From JBGSQR01 sp964509295 (GTDB lineage: Bacteria > Desulfobacterota > Desulfuromonadia > Geobacterales > Pseudopelobacteraceae), in the NCBI GenBank assembly GCA_964509295.1, contig CAZDWS010000013.1, positions 50,736-114,735 of the forward strand: a stretch of DNA of 64,000 nucleotides, in the 5' to 3' direction. The notes below the pieces were generated by a model. It saw only the letters and a list, made by a program, of their open reading frames with translations, ran no database searches and was not told where the DNA came from. Below are positions 36,104 through 42,080 of the stretch, piece by piece. The position numbers were made by a program, and so were the translations under genes. Positions within the stretch are counted from its first letter, which is position 1; each line of letters begins with the position of its first letter.

Positions 36104-36134
36104 AAAAAAAGGCATACCCTGAAACGGGTATGCC
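36104..36134 (-). terminator. Terminator of the Lys/Ala-rich protein gene
   Basis: On the minus strand GGCATACCC, a 6-base loop, GGGTATGCC, then seven T. It lies 28 bases after the stop codon at 36162. Confidence 0.9.
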
Positions 36135-36161
36135 CTGACTACAGAAACTGCTTCTGATTAA

Positions 36162-36497
36162 CTACTTGGCTTTAGGAACAGGCGTTTCTTTTGCAGCCTT
36201 TGCATCGGCTTCAGCCATTTCTTTAGAGGCTTTCGCATCTGCTTTTACCTTTGCCTTAGCAGCCTTGGCATCTGCTTTTTTCTTTGCCTTTGCCTGTTTG
36301 GCATCTGCTGCAGCTTTCAATTTTGCTGCTTTTACTTCAGCTTTTGCAGCTGTCTCATCTTTCTTAGCTTGAGCAGGAGTAGAGGTGTCAGAAGGATAGG
36401 AAGATGTGGCCGGTTTAACGGCATCTGCAGCAAATACCATTGCTGTAAAGGACATTGCTACAAGAGTTGCTACAACTGCGGATAAAATCTTTTTCAT
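36162..36497 (-). CDS. Secreted Lys/Ala-rich low-complexity helical protein
   Basis: 111 residues. A signal peptide (residues 1-23, ending VFA/ADA) is followed by a short Ser/Thr/Pro linker and then about 65 residues made almost only of Ala, Lys, Glu and Asp in repeats such as ADAKAAKAKVKADAK, which should form one long charged helix. It resembles histone-H1-like or periplasmic 'antifreeze-like' helices, but function is unknown. A weak sigma-54 type promoter (36541-36555) lies upstream. Confidence 0.75.
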   Translation of the reverse strand: MKKILSAVVATLVAMSFTAMVFAADAVKPATSSYPSDTSTPAQAKKDETAAKAEVKAAKLKAAADAKQAKAKKKADAKAAKAKVKADAKASKEMAEADAKAAKETPVPKAK

Positions 36498-36540
36498 TTT
36501 GAACTACCTCCGTTTGATTTTGTATCAGAGGTATTACAAA

Positions 36541-36555
36541 GCATTTATTGGGCCA
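36541..36555 (-). promoter_or_regulatory. Weak sigma-54 type promoter for the Lys/Ala-rich gene
   Basis: On the minus strand TGGCCCAATAAATGC; the GG and GC are 12 bases apart, but the flanking bases depart from the consensus (CCC for CAC, ATGC for TTGC). Confidence 0.4.
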
Positions 36556-36674
36556 ACTACAGCAAAACTGTCACATCAATCAACCCAGACAGACATATCA
36601 GTCAATATTTCAGCAAGTTAGATATTCACTATTATTTTACATAGAAGTTAAAACAGACCGGTTTTAAAAAAACT

Positions 36675-36721
36675 CCGTCAAATGAATCCGTTAAATCTGA
36701 CAGTTTAGTTATAAATGACGG
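36675..36721. promoter_or_regulatory. Tandem palindromic UAS upstream of the proline-rich protein gene
   Basis: CCGTTAAATCTGACAG (36688-36703), three spacer bases, then AGTTATAAATGACGG (36707-36721), preceded by an extra half-site CCGTCAAAT at 36675. It lies 77 bases upstream of the sigma-54 promoter. Confidence 0.65.
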
Positions 36722-36797
36722 AAACTATCCGGGTTGCTGTGCATCATTTTCACGTCACAACCCGCCATCGGGCCAAGCTGGCTTAACAAGCCTCATA

Positions 36798-36812
36798 AGG
36801 CACGGTTATTGC
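36798..36812 (+). promoter_or_regulatory. Sigma-54 -24/-12 promoter for the proline-rich protein gene
   Basis: AGGCACGGTTATTGC with GG (36799) and GC (36811) 12 bases apart. The predicted start lies about 30 bases before the ATG at 36856. Confidence 0.7.
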
Positions 36813-36855
36813 TCTAAAACCAGAGATTCTTCATTATCAATAAAAGGACACGACC

Positions 36856-37320
36856 ATGAGACACCAGATTATCACCATTATGCTGGCCTTGCAGATAGCT
36901 TCAACGGTTTCAGCCGGAGTAAATCCGATTCAGAATCCGGCAGCTAATATCTATAACCCGGCTTCCCGCATGGATAACCCGAATCCATTAACACCGCCAT
37001 CCCCCGTTACTCCTCCTGAGCCACCGGCCAAGAGCGTAACGACGGCACCTGAACCTACAGTACAGATTCAACCTAAACCACAACCAACCCAAAAGCCGGT
37101 TTTGGTTCCCAAAAGCTATAACTACAAGACGGTTAAGGCTTATATAAACGCTTCCAACAAAGCCTATGCAGGCAATGACAATCCAGAATTCCTGTCAATT
37201 ACAGAAGAGGCCTTAAAGCGGATAGATGCCGGAACTTTGAAGGCCTCGGTAAAATCCAGACAAACCCTGGAAAATTATAAAAAGCTGGGCGACAGGATTT
37301 CAAAAGGCGGAAATCAATAG
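36856..37320 (+). CDS. Secreted proline-rich protein of unknown function
   Basis: 154 residues. Signal peptide residues 1-20 (ending VSA/GVN). Residues 21-85 are Asn/Pro rich (NPNPLTPPSPVTPPEPP, then QPKPQPTQKPVLVPKS), suggesting an extended spacer that could cross the cell wall. The last 65 residues are a helical domain (YKTVKAYINASNKAYAGNDN onward). I do not recognise a family. It lies downstream of a sigma-54 promoter with a tandem UAS, like the other envelope genes here. Confidence 0.75.
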   Translation: MRHQIITIMLALQIASTVSAGVNPIQNPAANIYNPASRMDNPNPLTPPSPVTPPEPPAKSVTTAPEPTVQIQPKPQPTQKPVLVPKSYNYKTVKAYINASNKAYAGNDNPEFLSITEEALKRIDAGTLKASVKSRQTLENYKKLGDRISKGGNQ

Positions 37321-37345
37321 TAAAAAACCTGCCCATTTAACCAGA

Positions 37346-37379
37346 CCGTCATATTTGACAGTAATGTTAGAAATAACAG
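37346..37379. promoter_or_regulatory. Tandem palindromic UAS upstream of csbD-ompA
   Basis: CCGTCATATTTGACAG (37346-37361, with GTCA-N4-TGAC symmetry), three spacer bases, then TGTTAGAAATAACAG (37365-37379, TGTTA-N4-TAACA). This is the most symmetrical of the four tandem copies and lies 85 bases upstream of the sigma-54 promoter. Confidence 0.7.
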
Positions 37380-37463
37380 TTTACCAAGACAGTCACCCTA
37401 ATACCACCCCATATTTAACCTTTAGAATCAGCACCTTAAACCAGATTTACAATATTATAGACA

Positions 37464-37478
37464 TGGCACGTTAGTTGC
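37464..37478 (+). promoter_or_regulatory. Sigma-54 -24/-12 promoter for csbD-ompA
   Basis: TGGCACGTTAGTTGC, an excellent match with 12-base GG-GC spacing. The leader is about 60 bases to the ATG at 37551. Confidence 0.85.
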
Positions 37479-37550
37479 GAACAATTAATATATACGGCAC
37501 CAGCTGCTATCAGATGCTTTGCCGAATGATTGAATAAAGGAGCAAACTTT

Positions 37551-37808
37551 ATGGACAAACTGGAAAGCAGACGATCAGGGTGGGAAAAATTCGGCAGTTC
37601 GGTCATTCACAACATCAAGGCAGACCTTGATAAATCAAGCACCATTGATCAGGCAGAAGGAACCATACATGAAGTCAGGGGCAGATTTATCAAGGCCGCA
37701 GGAAAACTTTACGGCGATCAAGATCTTGAATCAAAAGGCGCTGCCGAAATCATAGTCGGCAAAATCCAGATAAAAGCAGGACAAATAAAAAAGGTATTCG
37801 GTAAATAA
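37551..37808 (+). CDS. CsbD-like stress protein, second copy
   Basis: 85 residues from the ATG at 37551 (AAAGGAGCAAACTTT upstream). It is longer than the copy at 27002 because of an N-terminal extension of about 25 residues (LESRRSGWEKFGSSVIHNIK). The CsbD core DQAEGTIHEVRGRFIKAAGK and later GKIQIKAGQIKKVFGK is clear, although SxxD spacing is slightly altered. It precedes the OmpA-type gene by 13 bases and shares its sigma-54 promoter. Confidence 0.85.
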   Translation: MDKLESRRSGWEKFGSSVIHNIKADLDKSSTIDQAEGTIHEVRGRFIKAAGKLYGDQDLESKGAAEIIVGKIQIKAGQIKKVFGK

Positions 37809-37821
37809 AGGAGAAACAGAC

Positions 37822-38592
37822 ATGTCAACATTTTCAATCAACAGAGTTATCAGATTTGCAGTACCCGTATTATCGCTAACGGTTTTGGGCGGTTGTGCCA
37901 ATTATGAGGTCAACTCAAAGCGTGGCAACATTCCGGGCCATTATATCCGCACCGAAATGCAGCAGGCAGACCGGGCAGTAGAATCAGCACGCCAGGCAGG
38001 TAAGGACAAGGTCTGCCCGGTTGAATTCAAGGAAGCTGAAGCAGCCAAGGACAATGCCTACGACGTCTTCAGGGCCTGTCATACTGAAGAAGGTGCAGCA
38101 CTGGCAAAGAAGGCAACGGAAAAAGCCAATGCCCTCTGCCCGCCAGCCCCACTTAAGGCTTCAAAGGCTGTACAGCAGCCTGTAAAACCTGCTGCCGCAA
38201 TTGTAGCCGATCAGAATGCCGGGGAGATAGTTACGGTTCTTGCCCTCGAAGATATACATTTCGAATTCGGCAAGTCGGAATTGACACCGGAGGCCAAGGC
38301 AATCCTGAAAAGAAATGTCCAGCTTCTGGAAGAAAATCCTAAAGCCAGGGTTCGTATTGCCGGTTATACATCAGCTGCCGGTACGGATGAGTACAATCAG
38401 AAGTTGAGCGAAAGACGGGCCGATGCAGTCAGAAAATACCTGATCGGCGAGAAAATCGTCAGTCCAGCCAGACTTACTGAGATCGGATACGGCGAGAAGA
38501 ATCCGGCAAAGTATGAATCTACTCCTTCTGACATTGATTCAAATGCGGCAAAAGCTAATATGAGAGTCCTGTTTGAAATAAGCGTTAAATAG
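37822..38592 (+). CDS. OmpA-type peptidoglycan-associated lipoprotein
   Basis: 256 residues. Lipobox LGGC (Cys25) after a short hydrophobic segment. A DUF4398-like helical part (residues 40-110, EMQQADRAVESARQAGKDKV) is followed by a Pro/Ala linker and the OmpA C-terminal domain (residues about 145-255). The domain has IHFEFGKSELTPEAKAIL and the peptidoglycan-binding NQKLSERRADAVRKYLI, with the Asp and Arg that contact diaminopimelate. It should tie the outer membrane to the wall. It is co-transcribed with csbD. Confidence 0.88.
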   Translation: MSTFSINRVIRFAVPVLSLTVLGGCANYEVNSKRGNIPGHYIRTEMQQADRAVESARQAGKDKVCPVEFKEAEAAKDNAYDVFRACHTEEGAALAKKATEKANALCPPAPLKASKAVQQPVKPAAAIVADQNAGEIVTVLALEDIHFEFGKSELTPEAKAILKRNVQLLEENPKARVRIAGYTSAAGTDEYNQKLSERRADAVRKYLIGEKIVSPARLTEIGYGEKNPAKYESTPSDIDSNAAKANMRVLFEISVK

Positions 38593-38623
38593 TTTCCATC
38601 CGGCGGATGAAAACTAAATAGTA

Positions 38624-38661
38624 AAAAGACCTCCGAGGTTCTGAAACCTCGGAGGTCTTTT
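38624..38661. repeat. Dispersed palindrome GACCTCNGAGGTT, copy 3, acting as terminator
   Basis: AAAAGACCTCCGAGGTT, loop CTG, then AAACCTCGGAGGTCTTTT. The T run on the plus side and A run on the other make it a likely bidirectional terminator between the convergent ompA-type and histidine kinase genes. Confidence 0.8.
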
Positions 38662-38688
38662 ATTTCTCTAACCTGTAATTCTCAACAG

Positions 38689-40308
38689 CTAATCTAATAC
38701 TATTCTGACCTTTACACCAAGATCCTTCATTGAAAACGGTTTCTGAATAAAGTTCACGCCATCCTCAAGGACCCCTCTTTTCGTAATTACACTTGCCGTA
38801 TAGCCTGACATGAATAAGGTTTGCATCGCGGGATAAAGGATCTTTATCCGTTCTGCCAACTCCCTGCCATTCATTCCCGGCATAACCACGTCCGTAATCA
38901 GCAGGCTCATTTCGTCATGAGAGTCACCGGCCAAAGCAAGTGCCTCTACCGGTGTTGCGGCAGCCAGCACTTGATAACCCAGCTGCTCCAGCATCAGAAC
39001 CCCCAGTTTAAGAAGGGCCGGTTCATCCTCAACAAACATAACGGTCTCACCATGGCCTGCAGGCGCTATTTCCACAATCTCATGCTGGATATTTGCAACC
39101 GTATCTGAATACTCCATCAGATAAACATGAAAAATAGTCCCATTACCCGGTTCACTGTAAACATTGATAAATCCGTTATTCTGTTTGACGATGCCATAGA
39201 CAGTAGATAACCCAAGCCCGGTCCCCTTGCCGACTTCTTTACTTGAAAAAAACGGTTCAAAGATCTTCCTGAGCATCTCCTTGTCCATACCGCATCCGTC
39301 ATCACTGACAGCCAGCATTATGTATCTTCCCGGTATAAATCCAATATGTTGGGCACAGTACTGCTCGTCAAAAAGTGCTTTTCCGGTTTCGATGGTGATA
39401 TTGCCAATATCTTCAATAGCATCCCTGGCATTGACACAAAGGTTGGTCAGAATCTGATCAATCTGAATCGGATCAATTTTAATCGAGCCAAGTTCCGTTA
39501 CCGGCTGCCAGACCAGACTGACGTCCTCTCCAACCAGTCTTCTTAGCATTTTAAGAGACTTCTCAACCGCCTGATTCAAATCAAGTTCTATGGGAGTAAT
39601 GGTCTGCTTGCGTGCAAAGGCCAGCAACTGCCTTGTAATGTCCGCAGAACGATTTGCCGCATTGATTATTTCCTGAAGATCCTCATACAGCGACTGGGAT
39701 GGATCTACCTTGGACAGAGCCAGACCGGCATAACCAAGTATGACTGTGAGCATATTATTGTAATCATGGGCCACACCGCCGGCCAGCAGGCCGATCGCTT
39801 CCATTTTATGAGCCTGCTGAATCTGTTCGGCAAGCTCCAGTTGGTCGGTGATATCCCGGATATTGCACTGAATGACTTTGCTGTTATCCACCAGATAGAC
39901 ATTGCTTACGAACTCCACGGCAATCGGCTTGCCACAGATAGTCTCAAGAGGCAGATGTTCATAGCGGATGTATTCATTATCTTGCAGGATTTTGAAAGCC
40001 TCTTTGGACGCAGCAATATCCTTGAATACGCCAAGTTCCCAGAGATATTGACCGCATAAATCCTCATAAGAATATCCCAGCAGCTGCAACAGGAAAGGAT
40101 TTACATCAACCACCCTGCCGGTTTCGGCATCCAGTATCAGGATGCCGTCTCTGGCTGATTCGAATAATCTTCGATAGCGTTTTTCCGATTCTTTCAGTGC
40201 TTCCCCAACGTGACTGTTTATTAACAGTGATTCTTCCAGTACGGCTATATTCCTGCTAAGCTCACTGTTTGCAAGGCGTAGCATGTTTTCATCTTTTGTG
40301 TATGACAT
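38689..40308 (-). CDS. Hybrid PAS-sensor histidine kinase with C-terminal receiver
   Basis: 539 residues, no membrane segment, so cytoplasmic. Order: short coiled N terminus; PAS domain (about 45-155); HisKA with the phospho-acceptor His181 in AGGVAHDYNN; HATPase with N box NLCVNARDAI, G1 VSDDGCGMD, F box IFEPFFSS and G2 GKGTGLGLS; and a receiver domain with the phospho-acceptor Asp in LLITDVVMPGMNG near residue 478 and the conserved Lys in FIQKPF. No separate response regulator is adjacent. A link with the sigma-54 genes around it is possible but unsupported by sequence. An AAGGACAG site precedes the ATG. Confidence 0.9.
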   Translation of the reverse strand: MSYTKDENMLRLANSELSRNIAVLEESLLINSHVGEALKESEKRYRRLFESARDGILILDAETGRVVDVNPFLLQLLGYSYEDLCGQYLWELGVFKDIAASKEAFKILQDNEYIRYEHLPLETICGKPIAVEFVSNVYLVDNSKVIQCNIRDITDQLELAEQIQQAHKMEAIGLLAGGVAHDYNNMLTVILGYAGLALSKVDPSQSLYEDLQEIINAANRSADITRQLLAFARKQTITPIELDLNQAVEKSLKMLRRLVGEDVSLVWQPVTELGSIKIDPIQIDQILTNLCVNARDAIEDIGNITIETGKALFDEQYCAQHIGFIPGRYIMLAVSDDGCGMDKEMLRKIFEPFFSSKEVGKGTGLGLSTVYGIVKQNNGFINVYSEPGNGTIFHVYLMEYSDTVANIQHEIVEIAPAGHGETVMFVEDEPALLKLGVLMLEQLGYQVLAAATPVEALALAGDSHDEMSLLITDVVMPGMNGRELAERIKILYPAMQTLFMSGYTASVITKRGVLEDGVNFIQKPFSMKDLGVKVRIVLD

Positions 40309-40327
40309 AAACTGTCCTTGATAGTTC

Positions 40328-40477
40328 CTACATTACCTTCCGGCCTTGAATGACTCTTACCAGCACAACTATAATTGCTATAACAAGCAGGATATGAATC
40401 AGGCCGCCCATTGTGTAGGAAGTAACGAGACCCAGCAACCACAGGACTATCAGTATTATAACGATTGTTGACAACAT
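40328..40477 (-). CDS. Small membrane protein of the Lmo0937/DUF5670 type (49 residues)
   Basis: Too short for usual ORF cut-offs, but the protein (STIVIILIVLWLLGLVTSYT, then GGLIHILLVIAIIVVLVRVI) matches the well-conserved lmo0937 family of two-helix membrane proteins, including the LWLLGLVTSYTMGG-IHILLVIA core. A GTGAGGTAATT site precedes the ATG at 40477. It lies 19 bases upstream of the histidine kinase and probably shares its transcript. Function unknown; relatives are found in stress regulons of many bacteria. Confidence 0.85.
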   Translation of the reverse strand: MLSTIVIILIVLWLLGLVTSYTMGGLIHILLVIAIIVVLVRVIQGRKVM

Positions 40478-40550
40478 AATTACCTCACTTTAACTTTTAT
40501 TTTCAGCAGACTAAGCTGCTGTTGTTCAAATGTTTCATTTACCGGAATCG

Positions 40551-40590
40551 ATTATCCAAAAAACCCGCCGGAGCGGGTTTTTTGGATAAT
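40551..40590. terminator. Perfect 18-base-stem terminator after the BON lipoprotein gene
   Basis: ATTATCCAAAAAACCCGC, loop CGGA, GCGGGTTTTTTGGATAAT. The stem is perfect and includes the A and T tracts, so it can work in both directions. It isolates the BON lipoprotein gene from the kinase unit. Confidence 0.9.
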
Positions 40591-40600
40591 CTGCAATTCT

Positions 40601-40918
40601 TTACTGTTTTAAAACCAGGTCATTCTGGACTGACACGACGTTTTCAACACCTCGGGCAACTTCACCGGCCTTGGTTATGCTTTGCCGGGAGTCAACAAAA
40701 CCACTCAACTGCACGACTCCATTGTAGGACTTGACATTGATCTGCAATGTTTTAAGTGTCGGTTCGTTAAATATTGCCGCTTTCACCTTGGTTGTTATGA
40801 CCGTATCATCTACATACGCGCCGGTACTCTGATGTTTGGGTGTTGCTGCACAGCCCATAAAAGCAGCTATCAGTACAACGCAGGCCATTAGTTTCAATAC
40901 TCTGTTCAGGTTTAACAT
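40601..40918 (-). CDS. BON-domain lipoprotein
   Basis: 105 residues. Lipobox AFMGC (Cys23) followed by a single BON domain (residues 38-105: DDTVITTKVKAAIFNE, then INVKSYNGVVQLSGFVDSR). It is an OsmY/DolP-type protein that should sit in the outer or inner membrane leaflet facing the periplasm. AAAGGAGAG precedes the ATG. It lies 58 bases downstream of the DUF2959 lipoprotein gene, with a GC-rich hairpin between. Confidence 0.88.
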   Translation of the reverse strand: MLNLNRVLKLMACVVLIAAFMGCAATPKHQSTGAYVDDTVITTKVKAAIFNEPTLKTLQINVKSYNGVVQLSGFVDSRQSITKAGEVARGVENVVSVQNDLVLKQ

Positions 40919-40943
40919 TTTAGCTCTCCTTTATGTTTTATCT

Positions 40944-40966
40944 CCCCCTCCCGAAATGGGAGGGGG
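40944..40966 (-). terminator. GC-rich hairpin between two lipoprotein genes
   Basis: CCCCCTCCC and GGGAGGGGG form a 9-base stem with a 5-base loop. There is no T run, so it may only attenuate read-through from the DUF2959 gene into the BON gene. Confidence 0.55.
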
Positions 40967-40976
40967 AACAAAGCAA

Positions 40977-41624
40977 CTATTTTTTCTTGATATACAATTC
41001 TGATTTAATTTCATCCAATGCTTTGATTACCGGCCTGAAAGAAGTCTTCAAAGTTTCCATGTGCACCTTGGTTTTATCCACTACCGGAATAATTGTTTCA
41101 ATTCCCTTAGGTGTCAGGTCATTGGACAGGTACATCTGAATTTCTTTCAGATCCTTCACATAATCAAATAATGCTCCCCTGACTCCAACGGCAGCTTCAG
41201 GTACTTGGGCATAAATGACAGCCAGTTCATTACGACGCTCTTCACTTAACTCACGAATCTCACTGTTTGTGTAGGCGTTACCCTGTTTTTCCCACTCGGC
41301 AAAATATTCCTTGCTACGAAGCTTCATTTCGTCCATCCGTTTCATTTCCAGTTTGCCCTGTTTATCAAGCTTGTTCACATTATCCGAGTAGCCATCAAAA
41401 TTCTTTTTCAGGTCTGGTGTGGACGAATTCATCAGCGTATCAAGTGAGATATTTGTGACATCAATCTGCACAATCAGCTTTCTGATTTCCTTATCCACAT
41501 CCTGAATGGAATTGGATGCCTTGACGGATCTGTCCATGCCAGTGGTGGCACAACCGCTCATAAAAGCGAATGTTCCAAGTAGAAGTGTTGCGAACAGGTT
41601 CAGCATGTTTTTTCTGATTTCCAT
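40977..41624 (-). CDS. DUF2959-type lipoprotein
   Basis: 215 residues from the ATG at 41624 (AAAAGGAGAATTTT upstream); the 38 extra codons of the longer frame contain the promoter and were rejected. Lipobox MSGC (Cys25) in LLLGTFAFMSGCATTG. The rest is almost wholly helical with coiled-coil character (EIRKLIVQIDVTNISLDTLM, then KLDKQGKLEMKRMDEMKLRS). DUF2959 proteins have no known function. It is divergent from the cyclic glucan synthase and has its own sigma-54 promoter in the shared region. Confidence 0.8.
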   Translation of the reverse strand: MEIRKNMLNLFATLLLGTFAFMSGCATTGMDRSVKASNSIQDVDKEIRKLIVQIDVTNISLDTLMNSSTPDLKKNFDGYSDNVNKLDKQGKLEMKRMDEMKLRSKEYFAEWEKQGNAYTNSEIRELSEERRNELAVIYAQVPEAAVGVRGALFDYVKDLKEIQMYLSNDLTPKGIETIIPVVDKTKVHMETLKTSFRPVIKALDEIKSELYIKKK

Positions 41625-41727
41625 AAAATTCTCCTTTTGAATGTGGGCGGAATGTATTGCAGACACTGAGTTCTTTGAACAGGGCGGCAAATGAATCCAC
41701 ATAGTCATTACTTTCCCTATAGCTAAC

Positions 41728-41742
41728 GCACATGACATGCCA
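41728..41742 (-). promoter_or_regulatory. Sigma-54 -24/-12 type promoter for the DUF2959 gene
   Basis: On the minus strand TGGCATGTCATGTGC with GG and GC 12 bases apart; only the G in GTGC (for TTGC) departs from the consensus. Confidence 0.6.
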
Positions 41743-41837
41743 AAAAACCAGATCGGTGAATAAGACCTGTTTAATCTTTTAAAAGCAGGGTATTAGCCGG
41801 ATTGCAACAAAATATAAAGGAAATCCATGGCCATACA

Positions 41838-41875
41838 GGCCACAACATATGGTGGAACTTCCATATGCTGTGGCC
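41838..41875. promoter_or_regulatory. Large palindrome between two divergent sigma-54 promoters
   Basis: GGCCACAACATATGG, loop of 8, CCATATGCTGTGGCC, with 14 of 15 stem bases paired. It lies about 95 bases upstream of each of the divergent promoters at 41728-41742 and 41971-41985, so it may be the enhancer for both. It differs from the CCGTCA-type sites elsewhere. Confidence 0.55.
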
Positions 41876-41970
41876 ATACTTAAAGTTATTAAGTGATTTA
41901 GCCTAATCGCCACCCACATCTTATCCTTTACAATCAAACCCTTGCACCATCCTCATTTGTACATTTTCTC

Positions 41971-41985
41971 TGGCATGCTAGTTGC
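41971..41985 (+). promoter_or_regulatory. Sigma-54 -24/-12 promoter for the cyclic glucan synthase
   Basis: TGGCATGCTAGTTGC with 12-base GG-GC spacing, a near-perfect match. The predicted transcript starts near 41997. Confidence 0.82.
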
Positions 41986-42038
41986 CTTGTCATCACAGAG
42001 GCTTTTTTGCGTTTAACAACAGTTACTGGAGATTAAAT

Positions 42039-42080
42039 ATGGAAACCCAAAGAATAAAATCAAAAAAGTTGGCAGCATAG
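42039..42080 (+). CDS. Putative 13-residue leader peptide before ndvB
   Basis: A short frame with the only good ribosome-binding site in the leader (CTGGAGATTAAAT before ATG). It encodes METQRIKSKKLAA and ends TAG, whose last base is the G of the GTG start of ndvB (TAGTG). Translation of ndvB is therefore likely coupled to it. Whether the peptide itself matters is unknown; similar leader sequence is repeated after ndvB at 51293. Confidence 0.5.
   Translation: METQRIKSKKLAA

Noticed and set aside
40944..40966. Strong terminator between the two lipoprotein genes
   Set aside because: The stem is good but there is no T run, so it is listed only as a possible attenuator.
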